Origin: Arthrobacter sp. SO3
Lineage (GTDB): Bacteria; Actinomycetota; Actinomycetes; Actinomycetales; Micrococcaceae
DNA length: 42,202 nucleotides
NCBI RefSeq assembly: GCF_020532825.1
Contig: NZ_MQTS01000231.1
Coordinates: 14,068-56,269, forward strand
Direction: 5' to 3'
Part shown: positions 25,863 through 33,221 of the stretch, one piece after another
Numbering within the stretch: position 1 is the stretch's first letter
Layout of the letters: every line of letters starts with the position of its first letter
Made by a program: the position numbers and the translations under genes
The notes under the pieces: generated by a model
Databases searched by the model: none
Told to the model about the DNA's origin: nothing
What the model saw: only the letters and a program-made list of their open reading frames with translations

Positions 25863-28667
25863 GTGGAAAGCCTGACCGAGTCCGCCACGCTGGTTGGCCG
25901 CTCCGGCGTCGTGAAGGACATTGTCAGATGCCTGCGCGACGAGGGAAAATCCGGCGCCCTTATCGTGGGCAACCCGGGCACCGGGAAGACGGCCGTTTCC
26001 CGGGCGGTCATCCGGGAACTCCGGCCGCACACCGCCGTGATTCGCCTCGCAGCAACTCCGGCACTGTCGGCCGTGCCGTTCGGTGCGCTGTCGCCCTATC
26101 TCGGCCAGTTGCCCGCGCACGACCTGGACTCCTTTTCCGCAGTCGTCAAGGCCGTGACGGACAACATCAAGTCGCAGCCCAGCAGGCCCCTTTTCGTGAT
26201 CGACGATGCCCAGTGTCTGGACCGCGGGACAACGCAGCTTGTTGCCCAGGCCGTTGCCACCGGTGCTGCCAACGTGCTGGCCACCTGCCGGCCGGGTTTG
26301 CTGATCCCCGAGGAATTCCTGGCCCTCTGGGATGACGGGATCCTGGCGAAGTTTGACCTGGAGCCGCTCACCCGGGCCGAGGTGCACCAGCTGTGCGAGC
26401 AAGTCCTCCGCGCCGATGTCTCGCCCTGGGCCAGCGCGGTGTTCGCGGATGCCTCGGCCGGGAACCCGTTTATGCTGCTTTCGCTGATTGAGCACGCCCG
26501 GAAGACCGGAGCCTTGGGGCTGCGCCACGGGATCTGGTTCCTGCTGTCAGCTCCCGGCATGTCCGATATCCCGGTCGCTGACTTGATTGGCCACGAACTG
26601 CGGTCGATGTCGCCCGAGGAAAGGACAGCGGCCGCCATTGTTGCCCTGGCCGGACCACTTTCGCTCGGCCAGCTACTGGCATTTGGCGGCCCGAAGGCTG
26701 TCGACGCCCTGGAAAGGGCCGGCATCATCAGCGTTTCACGCGGCGGCGACCGGACCGTGCGTCCCGCGAGTCCCCTGATCGGGGAGATCATCCGCCGTTG
26801 GGTGCCGGCCGGCAGGAGCGCGGGACTGCGTGCCAGCTTCGTGTCGCTTCCGTCGGGCACAATGGTGCCCCCGGACGCATTCCTCAACCGGGTCCGGTGG
26901 GCCCTGGATTGCGGAGCTGTCGTCCCGGCGGACCAGCTCCTCAAGGCGGCGTGTACGGCTAATGCCAACCTTGATGCCCCGGCCGCGCTGAGGACCGCTG
27001 AGGCCATTTCCGACGAAGCGATGATTCCCGAGGCCCGGCTGCAGATCGCCTATGCACGCTATCTGCTGGGCGACCGCGAGCAGTCCGCGAAATTCCTTCA
27101 GCTCGCGGGACCCCTCGTGAACGAAAGATCCCGCTATCTGGCGGCATTGTTGTCCGGGCGCCTGGCTGGTGCAGCAAAGGCGCCGGTCACCGGCGCCTCC
27201 TCCGCCGGCGCTGCCGTGCCTGCGCCCCGAGCAGAACCGGCCGTCTGGCCAGCCGCCGCGACGGCTCCGGCCAGCGGGCCTGCACCCCCAACAGAACCGG
27301 CCGGAAGGGAACCGGCAGCAGCAGTTCCCGCCGTCGCGGCACCCGGGGTCGGCCCGCTGCTGACCGGCCATCCGGCCGCTCAAATCGATGCCGCCGCGGG
27401 CCCGTCGTGGCTGGATCTGGCCCCGGTCGCCGGTGCAGCGGGGATCCCGGGCAGCCAGCAGAAGGGAAGCCATGAGGACCGGGAGGGCAGGCTAAGCCAG
27501 CTGGTCGTGGCCGCCGGGGAGCGGCCCGAAATCGCGCTTCCGGCGGAGTCGCTGCTCGCCGAGCTGCGCTGTGCCAAGGGCAGGGTCGTGGAAGGCGTCG
27601 GGCTCGCCCGCGATGCCTGGCAGGGGGCGCAGGACTGGGGCGGGGCATTGCCGCTCGTCTACGAAGACCTGCTGGTGCGTTACAGCCTGAGCTTGAACTG
27701 GGCGGGGGAGTGGGAGGCACTCGCCGCTGCCCTCGATGAGTACGAGGCTCATTACCCCAGGAGGCTGTTACTCAGCGGTGGCATCCTGCACCTGATGAGG
27801 GGCCTCGCCCGCGTCCGTCAGGGACGCATGCCCGAGGGCATTGCCGAACTCGTTCTCGGCGTCGAGGAACTCACGATTGCCGATCCATGGGAGCTCCTGC
27901 CACTGGCCCACGCCGTGGCAGCCTATGCCGCGTCCGTAGTGGGTCACATGCGGGAGGCTGAGGACCATGCGACCGCCTTCCGGCTGTCCCGATACCGGGG
28001 ACCGGGGGCCGTTCCGCTGCTCGCCGAGGCGTATTCCACCGCGGCCAGCGGAGCACCAGGCGGGGTCGGTGATGTCAGCAGGAGGCTCACCGGCCTGGCA
28101 GCGGAGGCCAAACGGCAGGGATTGCGGGCGGTGGAGACAGACATCAGGCGGCTTGCCGTGCGCCGCGGAGACACGGAAGCCGCGGGCGGCCTTGCCCTCA
28201 GCAGCCTCGCAGTCGAGGGGCGGGAGGCCGGCATGCTGCACGACTATGCGCTCGCCGTGCTGCATGCCGACGACGCCGAACTCGTCCGGATCAGTGACAA
28301 GGCACTGCGTGCCGGATACGTGTTGCTGGCCTTGGAGGCGGCGCAGCAGGCGGAACGGTGCCTGGCCGAGACCACGGACAAGCGCAAACTGCTGGCTGTC
28401 CAGCGCAAGATCCAGAATCGAATGACGGCTGCCGGGATGGCTGCCCACATCGACCTGGTCCGTCCGGAGCAGGACGCGGAACTAACCGCCCGGGAGACTG
28501 AAATCCTGGATCTGGTGTCCGGCGGTGCCACGAACGCCGAGATCGCCAGTCGGCTCTGCGTGTCCCAGCGGACCGTGGAAGGACACCTTTACCGGGTCTT
28601 CGCCAAACTGGGCGTCAGCCGGCGGGTTGACCTCATCGACACGGGCGGGGATTCCCACCGGCCCTGA
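25863..28667 (+). CDS. large LuxR-type regulator with N-terminal P-loop NTPase, paralogue 4, with Ala/Pro linker
   Basis: 934 residues, GTG start with GGAGGG upstream. It opens ATLVGRSGVVKDIVRCLRD. Walker A is GNPGTGKT at 36-43 and Walker B is LFVIDD at about 110-115. RPASPLIGEIIRRWVPAG and ALDCGAVVPADQLLKAA match the other copies. Unlike them it has a roughly 100-residue Ala/Pro/Gly-rich linker (about 437-540, PAPRAEPAVWPAAATAPAS) between the NTPase half and the helical repeats. The helix-turn-helix is LTARETEILDLVSGGATNA, then SQRTVEGHLYRVFAKLGVSRR. Probably co-transcribed with paralogue 3. No terminator is obvious between it and sufS, which has its own ribosome binding site and possibly its own promoter. 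Confidence 0.85.
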   Translation: MESLTESATLVGRSGVVKDIVRCLRDEGKSGALIVGNPGTGKTAVSRAVIRELRPHTAVIRLAATPALSAVPFGALSPYLGQLPAHDLDSFSAVVKAVTDNIKSQPSRPLFVIDDAQCLDRGTTQLVAQAVATGAANVLATCRPGLLIPEEFLALWDDGILAKFDLEPLTRAEVHQLCEQVLRADVSPWASAVFADASAGNPFMLLSLIEHARKTGALGLRHGIWFLLSAPGMSDIPVADLIGHELRSMSPEERTAAAIVALAGPLSLGQLLAFGGPKAVDALERAGIISVSRGGDRTVRPASPLIGEIIRRWVPAGRSAGLRASFVSLPSGTMVPPDAFLNRVRWALDCGAVVPADQLLKAACTANANLDAPAALRTAEAISDEAMIPEARLQIAYARYLLGDREQSAKFLQLAGPLVNERSRYLAALLSGRLAGAAKAPVTGASSAGAAVPAPRAEPAVWPAAATAPASGPAPPTEPAGREPAAAVPAVAAPGVGPLLTGHPAAQIDAAAGPSWLDLAPVAGAAGIPGSQQKGSHEDREGRLSQLVVAAGERPEIALPAESLLAELRCAKGRVVEGVGLARDAWQGAQDWGGALPLVYEDLLVRYSLSLNWAGEWEALAAALDEYEAHYPRRLLLSGGILHLMRGLARVRQGRMPEGIAELVLGVEELTIADPWELLPLAHAVAAYAASVVGHMREAEDHATAFRLSRYRGPGAVPLLAEAYSTAASGAPGGVGDVSRRLTGLAAEAKRQGLRAVETDIRRLAVRRGDTEAAGGLALSSLAVEGREAGMLHDYALAVLHADDAELVRISDKALRAGYVLLALEAAQQAERCLAETTDKRKLLAVQRKIQNRMTAAGMAAHIDLVRPEQDAELTARETEILDLVSGGATNAEIASRLCVSQRTVEGHLYRVFAKLGVSRRVDLIDTGGDSHRP

Positions 28668-28787
28668 GGCCCCCAGCCCGGCCTGATCCACCCGCCCGGC
28701 CGCCCGCGGAACCGGTTGCCAAATCAGGGGCGCCGTTCCGTGGGATGATGGACAGTAGTCCATTTTACCCGATCCGAGGAGACCAGC

Positions 28788-30101
28788 GTGGCATTTACGG
28801 CGACGTCAGAGTCCCAGGCCCTGCTCACGCCTGCCCTGGGCGACGACGAGGTGTTGCGGATCCGCAACGACTTCCCCATCCTCTCAAGGTCCATGGGCGG
28901 ACACCCCCTGATCTACCTGGATTCCGGGGCCACCTCGCAGAACCCGATCAGTGTGATCGAGGCCGAGCAGGAGTTCTATGAGCAGCGGAACGCCGCCGTT
29001 CACCGGGGTGCACACCTGTTGGCCGTCGAAGCCACGGAGTCCTTCGAGGACGCCCGCGAAACTCTTGCTGCCTTCCTGGGCGCCGGGGTCGATGAGATCA
29101 TCTGGACCTCCAACGCCACCGAGGGCCTGAACCTGCTCAGCTACTCGTTCCTGAACTCATCCCTGCCGGGCGCCGGGGCGACGGCGGCACGCTTCGCCCT
29201 GGGCGCCGGCGACGAGATTGTGGTCACCGAGATGGAGCACCATGCAAACCTCATCCCGTGGCAGCAGCTCGCGGAGCGGACCGGCGCGACACTCCGGTTC
29301 ATCCCCGTCGACGATGCGGGCGTCCTGGACCTCGAGGCCGCCGCCGGCATCATCAACGCCGCCACCCGGGTCCTCGCTTTCAGCCACGCCTCAAACGTCC
29401 TGGGCACCATCAATCCGGTCAAGACGCTCGTGGCGATGGCCCGCCAGGTGGGCGCCCTCACCGTGCTGGACGCCTGCCAGTCCGCGCCGCACCTGCCGCT
29501 GGACGTCAAGGACCTCGGTGTGGACTTCGCGGTCATTTCGGGACACAAGATGCTCGGGCCCACCGGCATCGGCGTGCTGTACGGCCGGTCCGAACTGTTG
29601 AACGCGATGCCGCCGTTCCTCACCGGCGGATCGATGATCACCACGGTGACGATGGAGCGTGCCGCGTTCCTGCCGTCACCGCAGCGCTTCGAGGCAGGCA
29701 CCCAGAAAGTCTCCCAGGCCATCGCGCTCGCCGCGGCGGCGAACTACCTCACCGAGACCGGGATGGGCCGCATCCATGCCTGGGAATCGCTGCTCGGGCA
29801 GCGCCTCGTCGAGGGTCTGGCCTCGATTCCCGGTATCCGGGTCCTCGGGCCGGCCCCGGGACAGGACCGGATCGGCCTTGCCTCCTTCGACGTCGCCGGT
29901 GTGCACGCGCACGACGTCGGCCAGTTCCTCGACAGCAAGGGGATTGCGGTCCGGGTCGGCCACCACTGCGCGCAGCCGCTCCACCGCCGTCTGGGCCTGA
30001 CAGCCACTACCCGGGCCAGCACCTACCTGTACAACACAACGTCTGACGTGGACGCTTTCCTCGCGGCTGTCGCCGAGGTCCGAGCCTACTTTGGAGCCTA
30101 A
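28788..30101 (+). CDS. sufS: SufS-type cysteine desulfurase
   Basis: 437 residues, GTG start with GAGGAG upstream. This PLP enzyme takes sulfur from cysteine for Fe-S cluster assembly. Seen: FPILSRSMGGHPLIYLDSGATSQ at the N-terminus, MEHHANLIPWQQ, the PLP Lys in ISGHKMLGPTGIGVLYG (K254), and the persulfide Cys in VGHHCAQPLHRRLG (C394). The GHHCAQP form is class II (SufS), not IscS. It is paired with sufU 12 bp downstream; no sufBCD is visible in the window. GATGAT (28744-28749) is a possible -10, and GGAC-AGTA-GTCC (28750-28761) is a small dyad between it and the gene. Confidence 0.93.
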   Translation: MAFTATSESQALLTPALGDDEVLRIRNDFPILSRSMGGHPLIYLDSGATSQNPISVIEAEQEFYEQRNAAVHRGAHLLAVEATESFEDARETLAAFLGAGVDEIIWTSNATEGLNLLSYSFLNSSLPGAGATAARFALGAGDEIVVTEMEHHANLIPWQQLAERTGATLRFIPVDDAGVLDLEAAAGIINAATRVLAFSHASNVLGTINPVKTLVAMARQVGALTVLDACQSAPHLPLDVKDLGVDFAVISGHKMLGPTGIGVLYGRSELLNAMPPFLTGGSMITTVTMERAAFLPSPQRFEAGTQKVSQAIALAAAANYLTETGMGRIHAWESLLGQRLVEGLASIPGIRVLGPAPGQDRIGLASFDVAGVHAHDVGQFLDSKGIAVRVGHHCAQPLHRRLGLTATTRASTYLYNTTSDVDAFLAAVAEVRAYFGA

Positions 30102-30113
30102 GGATTTTTCCGC

Positions 30114-30584
30114 ATGAGCCTTGAACAGCTGTACCAGCAGATCATTCTGGAACACGCAAAATTGCGTACCGGCAGTGGACTGGCGGAGATTCCTGTTCCG
30201 GCGGGGTCGTCGTCCGGGCAGTCCCACCAGCTCAATCCCGTCTGCGGGGATGAGATCACCGTCCGGGTGGCGGTGTCTGAGGGGAAGGTCGCCCAGCTGC
30301 GCTGGGACGGGGCAGGCTGTTCGATTTCCATGGCCTCAGCCTCCGTGCTCGCCGACCTTGCCGAAGGAATGGAGGTCGGCAGCTTCACGAAGGTCATCGA
30401 CAACTTCCGCGAAGTCCTGCGGTCCCGGGGGAAACTGGCCGCGGATCCCGAAATCCTCGGCGACGCATCAGCCTTTGAAGGCGTTTCGAAATACGCCGCC
30501 CGGGTCAAGTGCGCCATGATCTCCTGGGTGGCGGCCGAAGACGCCCTCGCCCAGGCATTGGCGCCAAGCCCCGCGGCACCCTAG
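30114..30584 (+). CDS. sufU: SufU-type Fe-S assembly / sulfurtransferase protein
   Basis: 156 residues. It starts LEQLYQQIILEHAKLR, typical of SufU. The three conserved cysteines are present: C44 in NPVCGDE, C69 in GAGCSISMASAS and C133 in RVKCAMISW. The Gly-Asp insertion region of SufU is present between the second and third Cys. In Gram-positive bacteria SufU is a zinc protein that accepts sulfur from SufS. The 12-bp spacing to sufS indicates one operon. The short C-terminal Ala/Pro tail is not conserved in the family. Confidence 0.93.
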   Translation: MSLEQLYQQIILEHAKLRTGSGLAEIPVPAGSSSGQSHQLNPVCGDEITVRVAVSEGKVAQLRWDGAGCSISMASASVLADLAEGMEVGSFTKVIDNFREVLRSRGKLAADPEILGDASAFEGVSKYAARVKCAMISWVAAEDALAQALAPSPAAP

Positions 30585-30605
30585 GAGCGGCCGGCGGGCC
30601 GGCTC
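30585..30605. terminator. bidirectional hairpin between sufU and the minus-strand operon
   Basis: GAGCGGCC/GGCCGGCTC with loop GGCG and one bulged base, filling the 22-bp space between the convergent stops of sufU (30584) and the SCO4848-type gene (30607). Confidence 0.5.
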
Positions 30606-30606
30606 G

Positions 30607-30828
30607 TTAGCCGAGCAGGCCGGCAATCCCGATGGCCGCCGTCGCCGCCCCGAGCAGCATGGAAATGCTGACGAGGACGACGTGGACCGTGAGGAAGCGG
30701 GTGGCTTTACCGTTCGCGTCGCGGGACCGTTCATCCTTCATGACCCGGCGCAGAAACTGCGGCCAGACGGCGAGGGACCAGAGACCCGCCACGATCAGGA
30801 CGACGGCCAGGATTGCCGGCAGCTCCAT
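30607..30828 (-). CDS. SCO4848-type small membrane protein
   Basis: 73 residues with two hydrophobic helices: AILAVVLIVAGLWSLAVW at the N-terminus and VVLVSISMLLGAATAAIGIAG at the C-terminus. A short charged loop (RRVMKDERSRDANGK) lies between. The arrangement and the WSLAVWPQF/FLTVHVVL pattern match the SCO4848 family of actinobacterial membrane proteins of unknown function. It starts 3 bp after the stop of the DUF2505 gene and is its operon partner. Confidence 0.8.
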   Translation of the reverse strand: MELPAILAVVLIVAGLWSLAVWPQFLRRVMKDERSRDANGKATRFLTVHVVLVSISMLLGAATAAIGIAGLLG

Positions 30829-30831
30829 GCG

Positions 30832-31329
30832 CTAGTGGCTTTCGAGCCAGGCCTGGGCCTGGGTGGACTGGATGTTCAGGGCCTTGCCCACCATCGGTTC
30901 CGCCGCTTCGGCGATCTTGCCGCCCAGGAACGGCACCGAGGATGTGACGGTGCCCTCAAGCTCGATCCGGGTGCTGCCGCCGTCGGAGACCAGGCGCTGG
31001 ACGGCGTTGACGTCCAGGGGCGCGCCGGACACCTTCAGGGTGATATTGCTCAGCCGCGAGCCGTCTGCGGCGGGTGCGTCCCAGCTGTCGAGCTGCGTCA
31101 CTTTCAGGCTCTCGCCGACGAACTTCCGGGCGATATCCGGCATCCGGTTGGTCGGGATGGTACGCACGGTCGTGGTGTTGAAGGCGCCGGCCGTGTCGCC
31201 GTCGACGACGAAGGACTCAAGGGTGCCGCCAACGAGTTCGCTCGTGTGGCGCAGGAAGTCCTCATTCACGAAAACCGCGGTCACGCGGTCAACGCTGTGC
31301 GGAAGGTTGGTGGATGCACTCAATGCCAT
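30832..31329 (-). CDS. DUF2505 domain protein
   Basis: 165 residues from ATG at 31329 (MALSASTNLPHSVDRV), with GGAGGA upstream. The frame is open further upstream, but that overlaps the DUF2867 gene. The sequence matches DUF2505, a START/SRPBCC-like actinobacterial family: LPHSVDRVTAVFVNEDF, FVDGDTA-type strand residues, and SVPFLGGKIAEAAEPMVGKAL near the C-terminus. No signal peptide. Function is unknown; a small-ligand-binding fold is a family-level inference. It lies 47 bp after the NAD(P)-binding/DUF2867 gene on the same strand. Confidence 0.85.
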   Translation of the reverse strand: MALSASTNLPHSVDRVTAVFVNEDFLRHTSELVGGTLESFVVDGDTAGAFNTTTVRTIPTNRMPDIARKFVGESLKVTQLDSWDAPAADGSRLSNITLKVSGAPLDVNAVQRLVSDGGSTRIELEGTVTSSVPFLGGKIAEAAEPMVGKALNIQSTQAQAWLESH

Positions 31330-31376
31330 GGGGGTCCTCCGTGGGGTGGAACTGGTCGTTTCGGGCTCCAAACATC

Positions 31377-32912
31377 CTACGCGGTGTGCCGGGCCGGCTC
31401 CGATTCGAGGTCCTGGAGATCCTTGGCCGCGGCCGTGATATTCCGTGACATGGCCGGGAAGATCAGGCTGTGGAATGGCAGAACCGCCAGCCAGTACAGG
31501 CGCCCGCCCAGGCCTTTCGGGAAGAAGATTGCCCGCTGGCGGTAGCGGCTGCCGGTTCCCTCCGGCTCCACAGACAGCTCCAGCCAGGCCCGGCCCGGCG
31601 CCCTCATTTCGGCGCGCAGCCGGAGCAGCCGGCCGCGGTCGATCCGCTCCGCCCGCCACCAGTCCACCACTTCGCCCTCGGCCAGCAGGTGCGGGTGCCG
31701 GCGGCCGCGCAGCAGCCCGGCGCCGCCAGTGAGTTTGTCCAGCCAGCCGCGGACGCGCCATGCCAGCGGGAGCGAGTACCAGCCGTTGCGGCCGCCGATC
31801 CCTTCGATGATGGTCCAGACGTACTTCGGATCCACCGGGCTGGAGTAGGTGCGTTCGTCCAGGTACACCCGGTGCCCGGCCCAGTCCGGGTCGCTGGGAA
31901 GGGGATCGGCGTCGGCCCCGGCGCTGGCCCAGGTCGTCTCGACCTGGCCGTCGCGCTCCTTGCCCAGGGCAAGCGCGACCGCGCCACGGTAGGGGGTCAG
32001 GCCGCCCTCGGGCGGTGGGATGTACGCGTCGATGTCGTGTTCCCGGGAGACGGCATCGTGCTGGAGGGACTCCACGAGCGGCAAGGACATCGACAGCGGG
32101 ATCGGTGTGGTCAACGCCACCCACATGCCCGCGAGCTTGGGCGCGGGAATGGGGAGCGCCAGCACCACACGGTGCGGGAGCCCGGCCTCCGCAGCGTATT
32201 CCTGCATCATCCCCGCGTAGCTGAGGACTTGGCGGCAGCCGATGTCGAAGGTGCGGTTGATCGGGCCTTCGAGCGATGCGGCCCCCACGAGGTAGTGCAG
32301 CACATCGCGCACGGCAATCGCCTCGATCTTGTTGCGGACCCAGCTGGGGGCCGGCATTAGGGGGAGCGTCTCCGACAGGTGCCGGATCATCTCGAACGAC
32401 GCCGATCCCGAGCCGATCACGACGCCGGCCTGGAAGACGATGGCGTCCACCGGGCTGTCGAGGAAGACCCCGCCGACGGCTTCGCGGGACCGCATATGGG
32501 TGGACAGTTCAGCGTTCGCGGGGTGCAGGCCGCCCAGATAGACGATCCGGGCCACCCCGGCGTCGGCTGCCGCCTGCGCCGCAATCTCCGCCATCGCCTT
32601 TTCCTTGGACTCGAAACCCGCCCCGGCCGCCATGGAATGGACCAGATAGTAGAGAACGTCGACGCCGTCCAGCGCCGCGCGGAGGGCATCGCCGTCGTCG
32701 AGGCTGCTCTGGATGACTTCGACGTCCTCAAGCCACGGCACCCCGGCGATCTTCGCCGGGGTGCGGACCAGTACCTTCACCTTGTGCCCGGCTTCCAGCA
32801 GGCGCGGAACCAGCCGGCCGCCGATATAGCCGGTGGCGCCGGTGACAAGCACCGTCTTCGGTTTGCCGGTGGGCGCGGTCGGCATCTGTGCGGATTCGGG
32901 GGTGCCGGTCAT
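31377..32912 (-). CDS. NAD(P)-binding SDR-like protein fused to DUF2867
   Basis: 511 residues from ATG at 32912 with AAGGAG upstream; a GTG/ATG further upstream lacks a site. The N-terminal Rossmann domain of the atypical extended SDR type shows TVLVTGATGYIGGRLVPRLL, then VLVRTPAKI and VDVLYYLVHSM. The C-terminal part (about 320-511) is DUF2867: HRVYLDERTYSSPVDPKYVWTI style, VDWWRAERIDRGRLL, LELSVEPEGTGSRYRQR and FFPKGLGGRLYWLAVLPFH. Fusions of this kind are common in actinobacteria and cyanobacteria. A reductase/epimerase-like activity is inferred from the Rossmann motif; the substrate is unknown. Confidence 0.87.
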   Translation of the reverse strand: MTGTPESAQMPTAPTGKPKTVLVTGATGYIGGRLVPRLLEAGHKVKVLVRTPAKIAGVPWLEDVEVIQSSLDDGDALRAALDGVDVLYYLVHSMAAGAGFESKEKAMAEIAAQAAADAGVARIVYLGGLHPANAELSTHMRSREAVGGVFLDSPVDAIVFQAGVVIGSGSASFEMIRHLSETLPLMPAPSWVRNKIEAIAVRDVLHYLVGAASLEGPINRTFDIGCRQVLSYAGMMQEYAAEAGLPHRVVLALPIPAPKLAGMWVALTTPIPLSMSLPLVESLQHDAVSREHDIDAYIPPPEGGLTPYRGAVALALGKERDGQVETTWASAGADADPLPSDPDWAGHRVYLDERTYSSPVDPKYVWTIIEGIGGRNGWYSLPLAWRVRGWLDKLTGGAGLLRGRRHPHLLAEGEVVDWWRAERIDRGRLLRLRAEMRAPGRAWLELSVEPEGTGSRYRQRAIFFPKGLGGRLYWLAVLPFHSLIFPAMSRNITAAAKDLQDLESEPARHTA

Positions 32913-33019
32913 GGTGACTCCTTGTCGTCTACGAAGCATTCGGAGCGCCGTGCCGTTTGGACGGCCGCGTATTCTGCCAGCCTAGCCCGACGGCCATTGG
33001 TGCCGGCAGGCCGCTGCAG

Positions 33020-33082
33020 CAACGCGGGGTCACGTATCGCCCATAATGGCCCTCCGGATGGGCGCTACGTGACCCCGCGTTG
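33020..33082. repeat. 63-nt near-perfect palindrome in the divergent gap before mfd
   Basis: 25-nt arms (33020-33044 and 33058-33082) pair with a single mismatch (T33037/C33065) around a 13-nt centre. The outer arm reads CAACGCGGGGTCACGTA and its complement TACGTGACCCCGCGTTG is followed by TTTTGG. It looks like a terminator or a REP-type element, yet both neighbouring genes point away from it. Confidence 0.85.
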
Positions 33083-33137
33083 TTTTGGAGGCGTTGTTCT
33101 GGCGGCACGCTGCATCCGGGGCCTCCGGGCCGCGCGG

Positions 33138-33143
33138 TAGGCT
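33138..33143 (+). promoter_or_regulatory. candidate -10 box of mfd
   Basis: TAGGCT in GCGGTAGGCTGGGGG fits TAnnnT, about 80 bp before the mfd start. No convincing -35. If correct, transcription starts downstream of the 63-nt palindrome. Confidence 0.3.
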
Positions 33144-33221
33144 GGGGGTACCCGGGATTCTCGCGAATTCCGGCTATTCGTGTTGCCTGCGTCCCCCGTG
33201 ATCCCTTCAGGAGCTACCGTC

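Noticed and set aside
24471..26528. Long minus-strand open frame spanning regulators 3 and 4
   Set aside because: It crosses two well-supported plus-strand genes, has no recognisable motif, and its composition is that of a GC-driven shadow frame.
16701..28667. Secondary-metabolite gene cluster, because large LAL-type regulators are typical of polyketide clusters
   Set aside because: No PKS, NRPS, terpene, RiPP-modifying or export genes lie between pth and sufS; only the regulators and a small-peptide candidate are present.
16522..28787. Integrated genomic island carrying the regulators
   Set aside because: No integrase, transposase, attachment-site repeats or sharp change in codon use is visible. 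Local duplication explains the array without recent transfer.
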